64,000 nucleotides of DNA from JAMZMI01 sp964353015 (GTDB taxonomy: Bacteria > Bacteroidota > Bacteroidia > Cytophagales > Cyclobacteriaceae). Below the pieces are notes generated by a model, which was not told the DNA's origin, made no database searches, and saw nothing but the letters and a program-made list of their open reading frames with translations. The stretch is taken from contig CAYGUA010000019.1 of the NCBI GenBank assembly GCA_964353015.1, positions 1-64,000 on the forward strand, written 5' to 3'. The translations under genes were made by a program, and so were the position numbers. This document shows positions 24,939-36,300 of this stretch, piece by piece. Each line of letters begins with the position of its first letter. Position 1 is the stretch's first letter.

Positions 24939-27900
24939 ATGAGACGCTTGTACTACCTTCTATTGATTATGTTTCTTCCTGTGATGCTCTTTGCACAGGA
25001 TCTCAATGTTACTCAATTGGAATATTTCTTCAATACAGATCCAGGTTTTGGACAGGGAACACCTATTCAAATGACCGCCGGATCTTCAGTTTCTGTTATA
25101 CCTGCTCTGAACACTTCTGGATTATCTCCGGGCTTCCAAAATTTATATGTCAGAGCGAAAATACAAGGCGGATTCTGGGGACCGTATGAGACCAAGGTTG
25201 TCTATGTTGGCACCAATAATGAAGTAGATGATGTGGTTGAAATCGTAGCTCTGGAATATTATTTTGATCAAGACCCTGGTTTCGGAGCAGGCACTTCCAT
25301 TGATATTACGTCTGGAACATCTGTGTCTTTGAACGATATTCTTAGTACTGATTTACTTACCAATGGTTTTCACAACTTGTATTTGAGAGGAAAAACGATA
25401 CAAGGTTATTGGGGGCCATACGAAACCAAAGTAGTTTATGTAAATACAGAAGCTCAGATAAATACTGTAGTTGAAATTGTAGGGCTTGAATATTTTTTTG
25501 ATGAAGACCCAGGTTTTGGACAAGGTACGGCGATTGATGTTTTTCAGAGTCTGTCTGTAGATCTAGAGTCTAACCTCATCACTGATGGTCTCACAACAGG
25601 TTTTCATAACTTATATATCAGAGGAAAAATGCTAAGTGGTGCATGGGGTGCATATGAAACACGAGTAATCTATGTGGATACAGAAGCAAGTATAGATGCA
25701 GTTGTTGAAATCACTGAGTTAGAATATTTTTTTGATGCTGACCCGGGATTTGGTCAAGGAACAAGCATTAATATAACACAAGGTCTTACTGTAGAATTGG
25801 AATCAGCTTTGACAACCTCCAGTCTTACAACAGGTTTTCACAACCTCTATCTCAGAGGTAAAATGGCCAATGGTACGTGGGGCGCTTATGAAAACAGGGT
25901 CATTTATATAGCCGAACAACAAACTGAGCCGATTCTAATCAATCAAGTTGAATTTTTTGTAGATACTGATCCTGGCTTTGGTCAAGGTCAGGTTGTATCT
26001 TTTCAATCGGTCGAATCAGCAGAAAAGACCATAGAGGTAATCACATCATCTTTGTCATTAGGACCACACAAAATTTACATGCGTTCTCGATCAGATAATC
26101 TGTCTTGGGGACCGTATGAAGTTGCAGATGTTACCATTTACCCAGATGTACTTTCTGAGAATTTTGAAACAGGTTTGCCTGCGACACTTACCACGGGAGA
26201 TATTACACTTTCATCTGGAGTGTGGAGCGCTACAAATATTATTCAGGAGCAAACAATTGTTATTGGAAGTAATGCAGCTCGGCTTTCAATGCAAAATGGA
26301 GAGCTAATTGCTCCGTTTTTTTCCGCAGTAAGTAACAGTTCCTTTTATTATGCTTTGCCTGCAGCAGGAACGCAACAATTTAAAGTGCTTGCGTCCATTG
26401 ATGAAGGTGCTTTTGAAGAAATTGGATCAATTACAGCTACCAGTACGACCTATCAAGAATATACATACGAGCTTAATCAGCCCGGAAGCACTGCAAGGAT
26501 AAAGATTCAGACGGATGTCACCACCGGTAGTGATCAAGATTTACTCATTGATGACTTTCTTTCTGCATCACTTGATGGTGTGGATATTGTCAAATTGTAT
26601 CCAAGAAATGGAGGCGCAAATGTGCAATTGGATAGTACGTTTGTGATTGTCTTCAACCAACAGGTGATAAAAGGAACAGGAAACTTCTATGTTATTGACA
26701 AAGCAGACGATTCGGTTGTTGAGACCATCGCTTTATCGGAAGTGACACTCGTTGGAGACAGTGCATATTTTAATCCGACACTTCTTCAATACTCCAAGTC
26801 ATATGCAGTGACTATAGATGCAGGAACATTCACCAAACCTGATGGAACATTGCCTTTTGTAGGTATTCTCAATAATAACACCTGGTCATTTGAAACTTTT
26901 ATTCCGCCACCAGTTATCTCCATAACTGGAGCTGGTGCAGGGTTTACTTTCACCGATGTGGACGCGGCTTCAAAAACGGCTGCAACATCTACCTATCAGG
27001 TTACTGGAGAAAATCTTGTTGGAAATATTTCATTAACAGTAACTTCTGATAATGGTCTTGGGACACATCCAGGTTTTGATATCTCTCTTACTGGAACTAG
27101 CTATTCCACAAGTGCAACCATTCTATCTACTGAAGCCACTAACAAGGATGTTGTGGTTAGAGCAATAGTTCCTGCGAATAATGGTCGATCCTATTCAGGA
27201 AAAATAATTCACAACACATCTGGTGGCGGGATTGTTGAAATTCCTGTTGCGGTAACGGAGCTATATCAAGAGTCTACAGTGGCGATATCATCACCGGCTG
27301 AAGGAACCACCTTTATACCTGGAACCTCAGTGAACCTTCAATGGGCAACTACCAATATGTCCAATGAGCCGCTGATAGTTTCCTACTCCACGGATGGGGT
27401 TGACTTCACTCCTGTTAATACGACAATCAGCAATGTGACTTCCTATTCAGTGAACACCACTGGTTTTCCTGAAGGAACTTATTATTTGATGATTGCCGCA
27501 CCAAATTTACCGGTTCCTGTTTCTGATACCATTACTGTGAACCTGCAAAATGCGGATGCAACCATTGCCCCAACAGATATTTTTGCACTTGAAAACATCA
27601 ACGGAACTGTTACGTTTTCGTGGATTGATAATAGTTCTACAGAGACAGGATATCGCATTGAATATTCTAGTAATAATACTGACTGGCAAACCTATACGAC
27701 CAATGTCGGTGCAAATGTTCAAACCTATACTACACCGACTATTGGTGTTGGCTTGGCTTATTGGTGGCGAGTCGTGGCGTTCAACGCATCATCCACAGCT
27801 GCTTCTGTTTCTAAATTCGCGGGAAGAATAACATCTCCTGGAAGAGCATTGAGTTTTGATGGCATTGATGATTATGTGACAATACCTGACACGGACGATT

Positions 27901-30900
27901 GGACCATCGGAACCAATGATTTTACTTTTGAATTTTGGTTTAAAGCTAATGACCTAACCGGTACGCCCACATTGATCACTCAATCGGTGGGCTCGGCAAG
28001 TTCAGGTTCCTCATTTTATATAGGCCTAAACTACAATGGTGAGGGTTCTATTAGTTTATACACGACAACTGGTACCGGTTGGACTGATCAATTGCACAGT
28101 GATGCTGGTCTAATTACAACTGATAGATGGTACCATGTCGCGTTTACCAGAGATAATTCTGGGGCGAATATTTATCTAGAGGGGCAACCAGTTTTGGCCA
28201 CTGGAACTGTGGCAGCCAACATTGCTAACGGTACCAGACCAATAGAATTTGGTGTTCAAAATGGAACTATCTTCTTCAATGGTGAGATTGATGAGTTTGG
28301 ATTTTGGAATGTAGCTCGCACGGAAAATGAAATCAGCAGCAATCTGTACAATACTTTGAAGGGAAATGAAAGTGGTCTGATAGCCTACTATCGATTTGAT
28401 CAATCCGGGTCATCAGATGTTCTACCCGACCGAACGGTGAATAATCTGAATGGGACGGTTATAAATGGGGCATCTGGATCTACTACCCCATCATGGGTAG
28501 CCTCACAAGCGCTTACTCAAATCATTCCTTCTTTGACGGTCATAAGTCCAAATGGTGGACAGACATACAACGCTTATCAGGAAGTGGAGATCACCTGGTC
28601 TGAGGCCAATCTTGATCCGGCTGATTCTATCTATATCAATTTAATTGGTAGTACTGGGACTAATTTGTTAGCCAAAGGGACAGTTGAGTCATTCGGGCGT
28701 AGTTATGTTTTCAGCGTACCTAATACAAGCTACTGCTGTTCATTAATTGAAATTGTAAATATTACAAAAGGAGTTTCAGACAGAAGTAATAGTGGTTTTG
28801 GCACAACAATTTCACCTGAGATCATCCTGACCTTTCCAAACGGAGGAGAAGTTTTGGAGGGAGGTACCGGGGTTTTTGTTAGTTGGACTCCTGTTGGATT
28901 TGGTGGAGGAGATATCGTTGATGTAAATATTAGTCTGGATAATGGGGTAACCTATAATTCCTTGGTAAGTGGTAACTTTTTAAATGGGGCCAATATCCCT
29001 TTGCCAGCTGAGAATACTACCACTGCGCTTATAGCAGTAAAAAATATTCAGAGGAATGTATCAGATACAAGTGATGCTCCATTTACAATCCAATTGATTA
29101 ACCGAACCATTGAGGTCCTTACACCAAATGGTGGGGAAACGTGGCAAGGAGGCACCACCCAAACCATATCATGGTCCACCGAAAACATAGATGAGAATGA
29201 CTTCATGGAGGTTCGATTAAGCACCAATAATGGTCAAAATTTTTCAATAATTGCTGATGGTCGGTTTTCAACTTATCCAGACAATTCTTTTCAATGGACT
29301 GTGCCTGATCAACCAACGACAGAGGCACTTATTTCTGTTGTAAATACAAGTCGAACTAATATTTCGGATACTGGTGATGCCCCCTTTACAATAATTCCAG
29401 CTGCAGACTTGACTGCCCCATCATTCAATTCTCAACCACTCGTATTTATAGGCAATCAAAATGTTGATATCACAGTCAACTTGAATGAGGCAGGCACAGT
29501 TTATTATGTTGGTTTAGCTGATGGTTCATCCATTCCAACTGCGACGCAAATCAAGGACATCACACCGCAAACACCATTGGAGGGGCAATTGATCGCTGGA
29601 TCTTTTACTTACAATGAGCCAAATATTGCTCAATCTGTAAGTGGAACAGGGGCATTTATCATTGGCAGTATTTATGATTTTTATTTTACAGCAGAAGATG
29701 CGGAAGGCAACCTAAATGAGGGTTTTTCCAGGCCGAATGTTGAGGCTATAAGGGTTTATACTCCATTAGAGCAAGATTCTATTGTATTGATAAACATGTA
29801 CAATGCCATGGGAGGTGAGACATGGGTTAATTTAGTAAATGACTGGACTGTTTCTCCAATTACTGATTGGGCAGAAGTAAGCATTAATGAAAGAGTAACT
29901 GCTGTTAATCTATCTGGAAAGGGGTTGATTGGTGACATGCCTACCAATGTCTCACAACTAATTGGTTTGCAATCATTTGATGTGAGTAATAATGAAATTA
30001 CTTCCGTGCCGAGTTTTGCTGAAGTTGGCTCATTGACCACTCTGAATATTAGCAATAACAGGCTTTCCTTTGTTCCGATAATTAATAATCTTAGTGTAGA
30101 GGGATTGGTTTATGATCCACAGAAAGCTTATGGTGATGGTCCTGTTTATGAACGAGTGCTAGCAGCCAGTAATAAGACATTATTTGCGCCATTTCTTGGT
30201 CCAAATGTGGTATATGAATGGAGGTTTGGAGAATTAATACCTGGTCAATTTTTCAATAATAACGTGCAAGAATTGTCAGGCGGATTGGTACAGAATTATA
30301 CCATTCAAAATATCAATGCTTCCAATCAAGGAACTTATAGGTTCTTTGCAACACATCCAAGTCTTCCAGGCTTTGTAATTCAAGGCAGAAATCAAAATAT
30401 CCTTGCAATAACTGATATCAAAGGAACGATAAGAAGTAATGGCAGTCCAATTGCTGGAGGTGAGCTGTTTATTTATAGGCAAACACCTGAAGGTCCATTT
30501 GCAAAAGAAGACAGTACCTTGGTTCAAAGTAATGGCACATACTCTTTAATTGGAGTTGTGCTTGGTAATTTCATTATTCAGGTGAAACCAAACAGGGACA
30601 ATAACCCAACGGCTATTCAGACCTACTACATCAGCGCAGAAACCTATGAAGAAGCAGATGTGCTCATTTTGGATTCTAAAAAGGAAAATATTGATATTGA
30701 TCTGGTTTTTTATGAGCCTGGAAATGTAAACCCCCAGGGAGCAACCATAGGTGGTACATTGGAATCTGAATTGGAAGACCCGCCGACTGAAGAAGGAAAT
30801 AGAATCAGCTCCAGAAGGAAAGTGAAAAAAGCAGGCTGTGCTATGCGAAGATTCAAAGTGCAAGGTAGAGATGATCAAGATGATGTGGAAACTGAAATTG

Positions 30901-31391
30901 CATACTATATAGAGACCGACGATGAAGGATATTTCAACTTTGAAAATGTGGATTATGGCCGATATTTGATCAACATCCAGTTCCCTGGAGTTCCGATGAA
31001 TCCAGATTCTGATGTGGAATTCTTTATTGATCCTGATAAGGAAAATCAGGTATTTGAAGTGAATGCATTGATTACCGAACTTGGAATCGATATTACTGCA
31101 AACGAAATCTTATTCAATTGGAAGCCTTATCTGAAAGACGTGGTTTTGTATCCAAACCCAACTGAAGGCAAACTTGCGATGGATTACACAGTTTATAGAA
31201 ACATCAATGATCTGAAAATACAAGTGCATAATGTGAGCGGAAGATTACTCAAAACACAAATTGAAGATCATGAGCAAGGCAGACATCATGCGATGATTGA
31301 TCTTACAGATTATGCTTCAGGGATTTACTTCCTGATATTAACGGATTCTGAAGGCACATTTCAGCAGCAATTGAAAGTGACTCGCAAATAA
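24939..31391 (+). CDS. Adhesin B: 2,150-residue T9SS-secreted repeat/LRR protein
   Basis: The protein has a signal peptide (residues 1-20, MRRLYYLLLIMFLPVMLFAQ). Five tandem 78-residue repeats follow (about 27-402), each beginning L/V-E-Y/F-F/Y-x-D-x-D-PGFG and containing GFHNLYxRGK...W-G-x-YE. Then come a MAM-like jelly roll (404-550, ending LLIDDF), a Big_5-type Ig domain (552-654), a Kre9/KNH-like domain (about 780-865), FN3 (about 875-955), one LamG domain (968-1180), three more Kre9/KNH-like domains with SPNGG/FPNGG/TPNGG openings (1198-1485), an LRR module (about 1610-1725), an Ig-like region and a regulatory-like beta sandwich. The C-terminus has the basic Cys motif at 1959-1978 and a T9SS type A sorting domain from 2066 (KDVVLYPNP). 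The C-terminal cassette is shared with adhesins A and C. Surface display follows from family knowledge; the ligand is unknown. Confidence 0.92.
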   Translation: MRRLYYLLLIMFLPVMLFAQDLNVTQLEYFFNTDPGFGQGTPIQMTAGSSVSVIPALNTSGLSPGFQNLYVRAKIQGGFWGPYETKVVYVGTNNEVDDVVEIVALEYYFDQDPGFGAGTSIDITSGTSVSLNDILSTDLLTNGFHNLYLRGKTIQGYWGPYETKVVYVNTEAQINTVVEIVGLEYFFDEDPGFGQGTAIDVFQSLSVDLESNLITDGLTTGFHNLYIRGKMLSGAWGAYETRVIYVDTEASIDAVVEITELEYFFDADPGFGQGTSINITQGLTVELESALTTSSLTTGFHNLYLRGKMANGTWGAYENRVIYIAEQQTEPILINQVEFFVDTDPGFGQGQVVSFQSVESAEKTIEVITSSLSLGPHKIYMRSRSDNLSWGPYEVADVTIYPDVLSENFETGLPATLTTGDITLSSGVWSATNIIQEQTIVIGSNAARLSMQNGELIAPFFSAVSNSSFYYALPAAGTQQFKVLASIDEGAFEEIGSITATSTTYQEYTYELNQPGSTARIKIQTDVTTGSDQDLLIDDFLSASLDGVDIVKLYPRNGGANVQLDSTFVIVFNQQVIKGTGNFYVIDKADDSVVETIALSEVTLVGDSAYFNPTLLQYSKSYAVTIDAGTFTKPDGTLPFVGILNNNTWSFETFIPPPVISITGAGAGFTFTDVDAASKTAATSTYQVTGENLVGNISLTVTSDNGLGTHPGFDISLTGTSYSTSATILSTEATNKDVVVRAIVPANNGRSYSGKIIHNTSGGGIVEIPVAVTELYQESTVAISSPAEGTTFIPGTSVNLQWATTNMSNEPLIVSYSTDGVDFTPVNTTISNVTSYSVNTTGFPEGTYYLMIAAPNLPVPVSDTITVNLQNADATIAPTDIFALENINGTVTFSWIDNSSTETGYRIEYSSNNTDWQTYTTNVGANVQTYTTPTIGVGLAYWWRVVAFNASSTAASVSKFAGRITSPGRALSFDGIDDYVTIPDTDDWTIGTNDFTFEFWFKANDLTGTPTLITQSVGSASSGSSFYIGLNYNGEGSISLYTTTGTGWTDQLHSDAGLITTDRWYHVAFTRDNSGANIYLEGQPVLATGTVAANIANGTRPIEFGVQNGTIFFNGEIDEFGFWNVARTENEISSNLYNTLKGNESGLIAYYRFDQSGSSDVLPDRTVNNLNGTVINGASGSTTPSWVASQALTQIIPSLTVISPNGGQTYNAYQEVEITWSEANLDPADSIYINLIGSTGTNLLAKGTVESFGRSYVFSVPNTSYCCSLIEIVNITKGVSDRSNSGFGTTISPEIILTFPNGGEVLEGGTGVFVSWTPVGFGGGDIVDVNISLDNGVTYNSLVSGNFLNGANIPLPAENTTTALIAVKNIQRNVSDTSDAPFTIQLINRTIEVLTPNGGETWQGGTTQTISWSTENIDENDFMEVRLSTNNGQNFSIIADGRFSTYPDNSFQWTVPDQPTTEALISVVNTSRTNISDTGDAPFTIIPAADLTAPSFNSQPLVFIGNQNVDITVNLNEAGTVYYVGLADGSSIPTATQIKDITPQTPLEGQLIAGSFTYNEPNIAQSVSGTGAFIIGSIYDFYFTAEDAEGNLNEGFSRPNVEAIRVYTPLEQDSIVLINMYNAMGGETWVNLVNDWTVSPITDWAEVSINERVTAVNLSGKGLIGDMPTNVSQLIGLQSFDVSNNEITSVPSFAEVGSLTTLNISNNRLSFVPIINNLSVEGLVYDPQKAYGDGPVYERVLAASNKTLFAPFLGPNVVYEWRFGELIPGQFFNNNVQELSGGLVQNYTIQNINASNQGTYRFFATHPSLPGFVIQGRNQNILAITDIKGTIRSNGSPIAGGELFIYRQTPEGPFAKEDSTLVQSNGTYSLIGVVLGNFIIQVKPNRDNNPTAIQTYYISAETYEEADVLILDSKKENIDIDLVFYEPGNVNPQGATIGGTLESELEDPPTEEGNRISSRRKVKKAGCAMRRFKVQGRDDQDDVETEIAYYIETDDEGYFNFENVDYGRYLINIQFPGVPMNPDSDVEFFIDPDKENQVFEVNALITELGIDITANEILFNWKPYLKDVVLYPNPTEGKLAMDYTVYRNINDLKIQVHNVSGRLLKTQIEDHEQGRHHAMIDLTDYASGIYFLILTDSEGTFQQQLKVTRK
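25017..26145 (+). repeat. Five tandem 78-codon D-x-D-P-G-F-G repeats in adhesin B
   Basis: Repeat starts are spaced 234 bp apart (25017, 25251, 25485, 25719, with a more diverged fifth near 25950). Each encodes an opening EYFF-x-x-DPGFGxG strand, a variable middle, and GFHNLYxRGK followed by W-G-x-YE. The same family, with DPGYG and LFIRxxD variants, makes up the repeats of adhesin C. I do not recognise a named domain. Confidence 0.88.
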
Positions 31392-31432
31392 GTCATCAAA
31401 AGAATAGCAGTCAACCAGCTATAAACTAAAAG

Positions 31433-31457
31433 GCCCGGCAATTTGTCGGGCTTTTTT
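31433..31457 (+). terminator. Rho-independent terminator after adhesin B
   Basis: The stem GCCCGGC / GTCGGGC (one G-T wobble) with a 5-nt loop is followed by six T residues at 31452-31457. An A run precedes it, so it could also work on the minus strand. It lies 41 bp past the adhesin B stop. Confidence 0.85.
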
Positions 31458-31537
31458 ATGGAATTTATTTGAATGATTAGAGACCTTATTTCTAGTTGTC
31501 CGACTCAGGTTATTCCGAACTCACCAGGTTAAGTGTA

Positions 31538-31667
31538 GCATCTCTTCGGGATTCAATTTAATATTCATGCAATCAACTATCTGAGATGAAAATGAATCCC
31601 GAAGGGATGGCATGATTATAATAAAAGATTATCGAGCCAGAAAACCCGAAGCGGTGACATTGATACC
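31538..31667. repeat. REP-like palindromic element with degenerate extra copy
   Basis: Two arms, 31538-31555 and 31593-31610, are inverted copies matching at 16 of 18 positions (core CTTCGGGATTCA / TGAATCCCGAAG) around a 37-nt spacer. A third, degenerate copy of the right arm (AACCCGAAGCGGTGACAT) lies at 31643-31660. This pattern looks like the REP-type elements mobilised by RAYT transposases in Bacteroidota genomes. Confirmation would need other copies elsewhere in the genome. The rest of the 31392-31828 spacer holds only the two terminators. Confidence 0.5.
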
Positions 31668-31768
31668 TCCTATTTTAAATGGATTCAATTTGAATCACCT
31701 CGAACTTTGCAATTTCGGTATGAAAACAACAAGATAAAACTTGACTCAAAAACAACCAGTTCTCAATG

Positions 31769-31796
31769 AAAAACCCCGCCATATGACGGGGTTTTA
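31769..31796 (-). terminator. Rho-independent terminator of the susD/susC-like operon
   Basis: Inverted repeat AAAACCCCG-C-CAT / ATG-A-CGGGGTTTT with a single internal mismatch. Read on the minus strand it ends in a run of T, 33 bp past the SusD-like stop. It is probably also functional on the plus strand. Confidence 0.75.
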
Positions 31797-31828
31797 GTTT
31801 TTTCAGAGTTTTAAGTTTGATGTTTTGA

Positions 31829-33340
31829 TCATTTCCAGGTATCAGTTTCTGCTTGAGGAATTGGAAGAATAAATTTTGGATCGGTAGCCGGAGTAGCCGG
31901 ATTTCCAATACCATCATTCCATCTTTTCAAGTCATGAAATACAAGACCTTCGTAAAGAAACTCCCTCTTTTTTTCCAACTTGATACTGTCAAGCAATGCG
32001 GCAGCACTTCCAAAATCACTTACCTGAACTTCTGGAATATTTGCTCTTTTACGAATCATATTCAAATCCGCAATGGCATCAGCATCTACAGTATTTGTTT
32101 GTTGGTAGATAGACTCTGCCCTGGACAAATAGATTTCAGCCAGGCGAACCACAGGAATCACCCGATCGGCACTCATAAATTTGGAAGGGGAGTAAAGTGA
32201 AGTACTTGTAATATGTCTGTAAAAAGCAGTTGTGACATCATCAGCCGTATAATTAATATCTGAATTGAGATCCCTCACACCACGTAAATCTACCGCACTG
32301 AATTTGGGGCCATTTGGAAGAGATGCTTGCTTGGTAATCAAACTTCCGGCCAAAACTCGAAATGCCCCGATTCCTACACCATTTAAAGAAGCGTAATAAT
32401 TGGCTAAACCTGTGCCGCTGGTTACGTCACCTGTGTTGTCTGATAAAGTTTGCTGAATGGCGAAAATATCTTCGCTGCTATTGTTGAAATTGTTGAACGC
32501 ATCTACAGGAGTAGCTACCAACTCAAAGATTCCTGCATCCAGAATATTATCAGCGTGCGTTTCGGCTTTGGCGTAATCATCTTTGTGCATAGCTACTCTC
32601 ATCAAATAGGCCTGACAAGTGTAATAAGAGATGTTCGTCCCATTTTTTCCCAAAGGGAGAAGTAGGGTAGATGCTTGAGTCAAATCTGCTTCGATTTGGG
32701 TATAAAAGGCGCCAACTGTTGCTAATGTAGGTGTTGTGATTTGCTCCACTTCTGTAATTGGCTCATTAAGCAAAGGAATGGCAGCAGTATTAATTGTGGA
32801 ATTGTCATACTCAGCTCCCCATAATCTGATCATTTCAAAATAAAGCATTCCGCGCATGGCCAACGCTTCTCCCTGTATCTTATCCTTATCCGTAGTTACA
32901 TTATCAATGTTTTTGAGGATGTTATTGAGCACATTTTGAACCTCATACGATCTTCTCCAATTGGATTCGATTCGCACATTGGTATTAACTACATTGTTGT
33001 CGATAAAATCTGAATAAAGCGGAGCTCTTGCTTTATCCCATGCTACTTCGGAAGCATTCTGTGCTACAAATAGAGCAGGAATAAGCTTGAAGTCACCTCC
33101 AAACAATTCGCCACCATCTGCGCCATCATAAATCCCGCCGAGGCTATAGTATGCACCATATAGTGCTGCCTTTATATTCGCTTCACTTTCATAAACTTCA
33201 CCACTGATATTCCCATCTGCTTCTACATCCAATAAGCTGTCGCACGAGGTACCAAAAACCAAAAGCATTATGGCCATTCCGAACCATGCCTTTTCTACGA
33301 ATCTGATAAATTGAGTCATTTTGTTAAGTATCTTTTCCAT
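31829..33340 (-). CDS. SusD/RagB-like outer-membrane nutrient-binding lipoprotein
   Basis: This 503-residue protein has a lipoprotein signal with lipobox LVFGTSC and the acylated Cys at residue 33; an ATG eight codons in (M8) is an equally good start. The SusD fold is indicated by the N-terminal SLLDVEADGNIS segment, TPR-like helices (ALAMRGMLYFEMIRLWG), and the C-terminal RAESIYQQT, DLNMIRKRANIP, KREFLYEGLVFHDLKRW signatures. It begins 2 bp after the SusC-like gene, so the two are translationally linked. By family knowledge it is a surface lid that captures glycans, peptides or other oligomers and passes them to its TonB-dependent partner. The substrate cannot be inferred: no glycoside hydrolase, peptidase operon or sigma/anti-sigma pair is adjacent. 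Confidence 0.95.
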   Translation of the reverse strand: MEKILNKMTQFIRFVEKAWFGMAIMLLVFGTSCDSLLDVEADGNISGEVYESEANIKAALYGAYYSLGGIYDGADGGELFGGDFKLIPALFVAQNASEVAWDKARAPLYSDFIDNNVVNTNVRIESNWRRSYEVQNVLNNILKNIDNVTTDKDKIQGEALAMRGMLYFEMIRLWGAEYDNSTINTAAIPLLNEPITEVEQITTPTLATVGAFYTQIEADLTQASTLLLPLGKNGTNISYYTCQAYLMRVAMHKDDYAKAETHADNILDAGIFELVATPVDAFNNFNNSSEDIFAIQQTLSDNTGDVTSGTGLANYYASLNGVGIGAFRVLAGSLITKQASLPNGPKFSAVDLRGVRDLNSDINYTADDVTTAFYRHITSTSLYSPSKFMSADRVIPVVRLAEIYLSRAESIYQQTNTVDADAIADLNMIRKRANIPEVQVSDFGSAAALLDSIKLEKKREFLYEGLVFHDLKRWNDGIGNPATPATDPKFILPIPQAETDTWK

Positions 33341-33342
33341 AA

Positions 33343-36300
33343 TTACAGACCGATTTTTATACCCGCAATAAACATTCTTGGTTGTGGTGCCGTGAAGTTG
33401 TCAATGCCACGGCTGATGTTTTGTCCTACTACTCCGTCAAGGGGATCCACATAATTCACATCTGGATCATACCCTATGTAATCTGAAAAGGTGAGAAGGT
33501 TTGAACCACCAACATATACATCCATATATTCCAATCCCCAACTTGAAGTGAGACTTTGAGGTAGGTGAAAAGTGAATGTGACATTTTTCAATCTGACATA
33601 ACTGCCATCTTCTATCCATTTGGTAGATGGATTGGTGTTTTCCTCTGCAAAATTAAAAGCTTGATTGGCTGCCTCAGTATCTTCTGCGGAATGCCATCTA
33701 TCAGTTTGTGATGAAAGTTGATTCAATAGAAGGTATCCACTGTTGGCCATGAACTCACCCGTTTCGTAATATATGTCCACATCCCCAACAAATTGGAACA
33801 TGAAAGAAAGATCCATGTTTTTATAGCTCAAAGTGTTGGTCAACCCTCCATAATATCCAGGGTTTGGATTTCCTGCATTAATTCTTTGTGCTCGCTCCCA
33901 TTCATCAGTCAGGTATCTATCCCCAAACTCATCAAGCTTAAACGCATATTCATCGTCGATTTCTTCTTGTGTTGGGGCTCTGTTGAGATAATAGAGCGGA
34001 ATACCCAGATTCAATCCTATGTCGTCAAGATTCTGATTGAAATTGGAATATACACCTGCGTACTCTCTCAAATAGAATGTACCTGCTGACTCGTTTTCAA
34101 GAAATGCACTCGCTCCAACAATCAGGTTTGATCCACCGAGGTTAGTGATTTTGTTTTTGTTGAATGAAATATTGAATGAGGTGCTCCATGAGAATTCGGC
34201 TGTCTGGATATTGGTCGAGTTGAGATTGAACTCCAGGCCACTATTTTCCATCGCCCCTATATTTTTTAGAATAGAATTGAATCCGCTAGTCTGGCTAACA
34301 GGGACTGGGAATAGCAGATCAGTTGTTTTCTTTTGGTAGTAATCGACAGATCCAGAAAGGAAATCGCTAATACCGAACTCCACACCCAATCCCAACTGAG
34401 CGGTGCTTTCCCATTTCAGTTTTGGGTTGGCAAGGTTCGCTAGCCTGATCGCTTCATTGTTATCGTAAGTAGCCCTGAAATAATTGCTTCTGTACAAAAA
34501 GTCATCAATCGGTACGTTTCCAATGATCCCGTAACTTCCTTTGAACTTCAGGAAACTAATCGTCGAAATACCTGACATAAATCCCTCTTCACTAATCACC
34601 CAACCAGCAGAAACAGCTGGGAAAACGCCATATCTATTGTCCACACCAAATTTTGATGAACCATCTATACGACCACTGATCTGAAGGATATATTTATTTT
34701 TAAAACTGTAATTGACTCTGGCGAAAGTTGAAACCAATGCGTTGATCCCCGATGGAATATCAACTACTCTCAAAGAAGTATCACTTGCAGATAAGTTTTC
34801 CAATTGAGAAATGCTGTTGATATTAGCTTGTCTAAATGTGTTGTCATTGCTTGATTCCTGATAAGAAGCACCAACTACAACGGATAGTTTATTGTCTGAA
34901 TTTATTTCTGGTGAATAGGTAGCCCAACCATTGAAAGTATAGTTTTTAAGGTTCGTTTCGCCTAGCTGTGACCGTCCAGTATTTCCACCTTCCTGTGTTT
35001 GTGGTCCTTGTCTCAATTCGTTTCTAATCTCGCTGAAGTCAATCCCACCATTTACATCTACGCTAATTGAGTTTGAAATGTCATAGGTCAGTCCCAAACT
35101 TGCGATGACACTGCTATTGTATCCGAAATTGTCGGAGAAATTGATTTCAGTAAGTGGATTGTATAAATCGCTGAAGACATTGAGCTCATAATTATTTGCA
35201 GCGCTATAAGTATCAGATGGAGGCAATGCAATAGCCTGAAGCGGCGACCCCAAATCCTGATCTTCCTTCAGCTTCCAGTCTTTGGTATAGATATAATTCA
35301 AATTAGCCTGAGCGGATAATTTGGAGGTTATTTTGCTATCAAGAGACAATGAACCGTTTAATCGATCGAAACGGTTTCCGACTAAAATACCTTCCTGAGT
35401 ATTGTAGCCCACAGATGCAAAGTATCCCAGTTTGTCATCTCCACCCTGTACGCCAACATTGGCTCTATGCGATAGTCCTGCTTGAAAAATCTCTTTTTGC
35501 CAATCGGTATTATTATTCAGATTTGAATAGAATCCAGGTAATGTGACTGTATTTCCTCCAATAGAAATGCTATTTATTCCAGAGGATTGCCATTCTTGTA
35601 ATTGAGTTCCTGTGTAATCGCCTCTGAAACCTAAAGGTTGCAACGCATTTTCAATGACCATCTGGTTGAATTGATCAGGAGACATCAGATCCAGATATTT
35701 TGGAGTTGTACTCACACCAAATTGATAATCTACGTCAACTTTCATTTTGCCAGAGCTACCAGATTTGGTCGTAATGATCACCACACCATTGGCTGCTCGT
35801 GAACCATAAATAGCTGCAGCAGAGGCATCTTTCAGGATTTCTATAGATGCTATATTGCTTGGGTTGATGTTGGATTGATTGCTTGAAACCAGTGGAACAC
35901 CATCCACAACATAAAGTGGTTGGTTGGAATTGGAAAGTGACGATCCACCTCTTACCCTTACAGTGGTATTTCCGCCAAGCTTTCCACTTGAGTTTTGAAT
36001 AAACATACCCGCAGCTTTTCCTTGATTGGCTTGCTCCAGATTGATCAATGGACTTGCGGCTACATCTCCACCACCAATTTGGGAGATACTTCCTGTCACT
36101 TCGTTTTTGGATTGTTTACCAAAACCGACCGAAAGATCATCGTCATCTTTATTTGATTCAGTCAAACTGACATTCATCTCTGTCAACCCCCCAGCAAAAA
36201 TTCTTTGAGTTTTAAAACCTGGGATTGAAAAAATTAATGTTTCATACCCATCAATTAATGCAATGCGGAAGGATCCATCAGCGGCGGTGTAGGTTAAGGC

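Noticed and set aside
25017..26145. CRISPR-like array
   Set aside because: The repeats are 234 bp coding units that translate in frame to protein repeats. There are no short direct repeats with unique spacers and no cas genes in the window.
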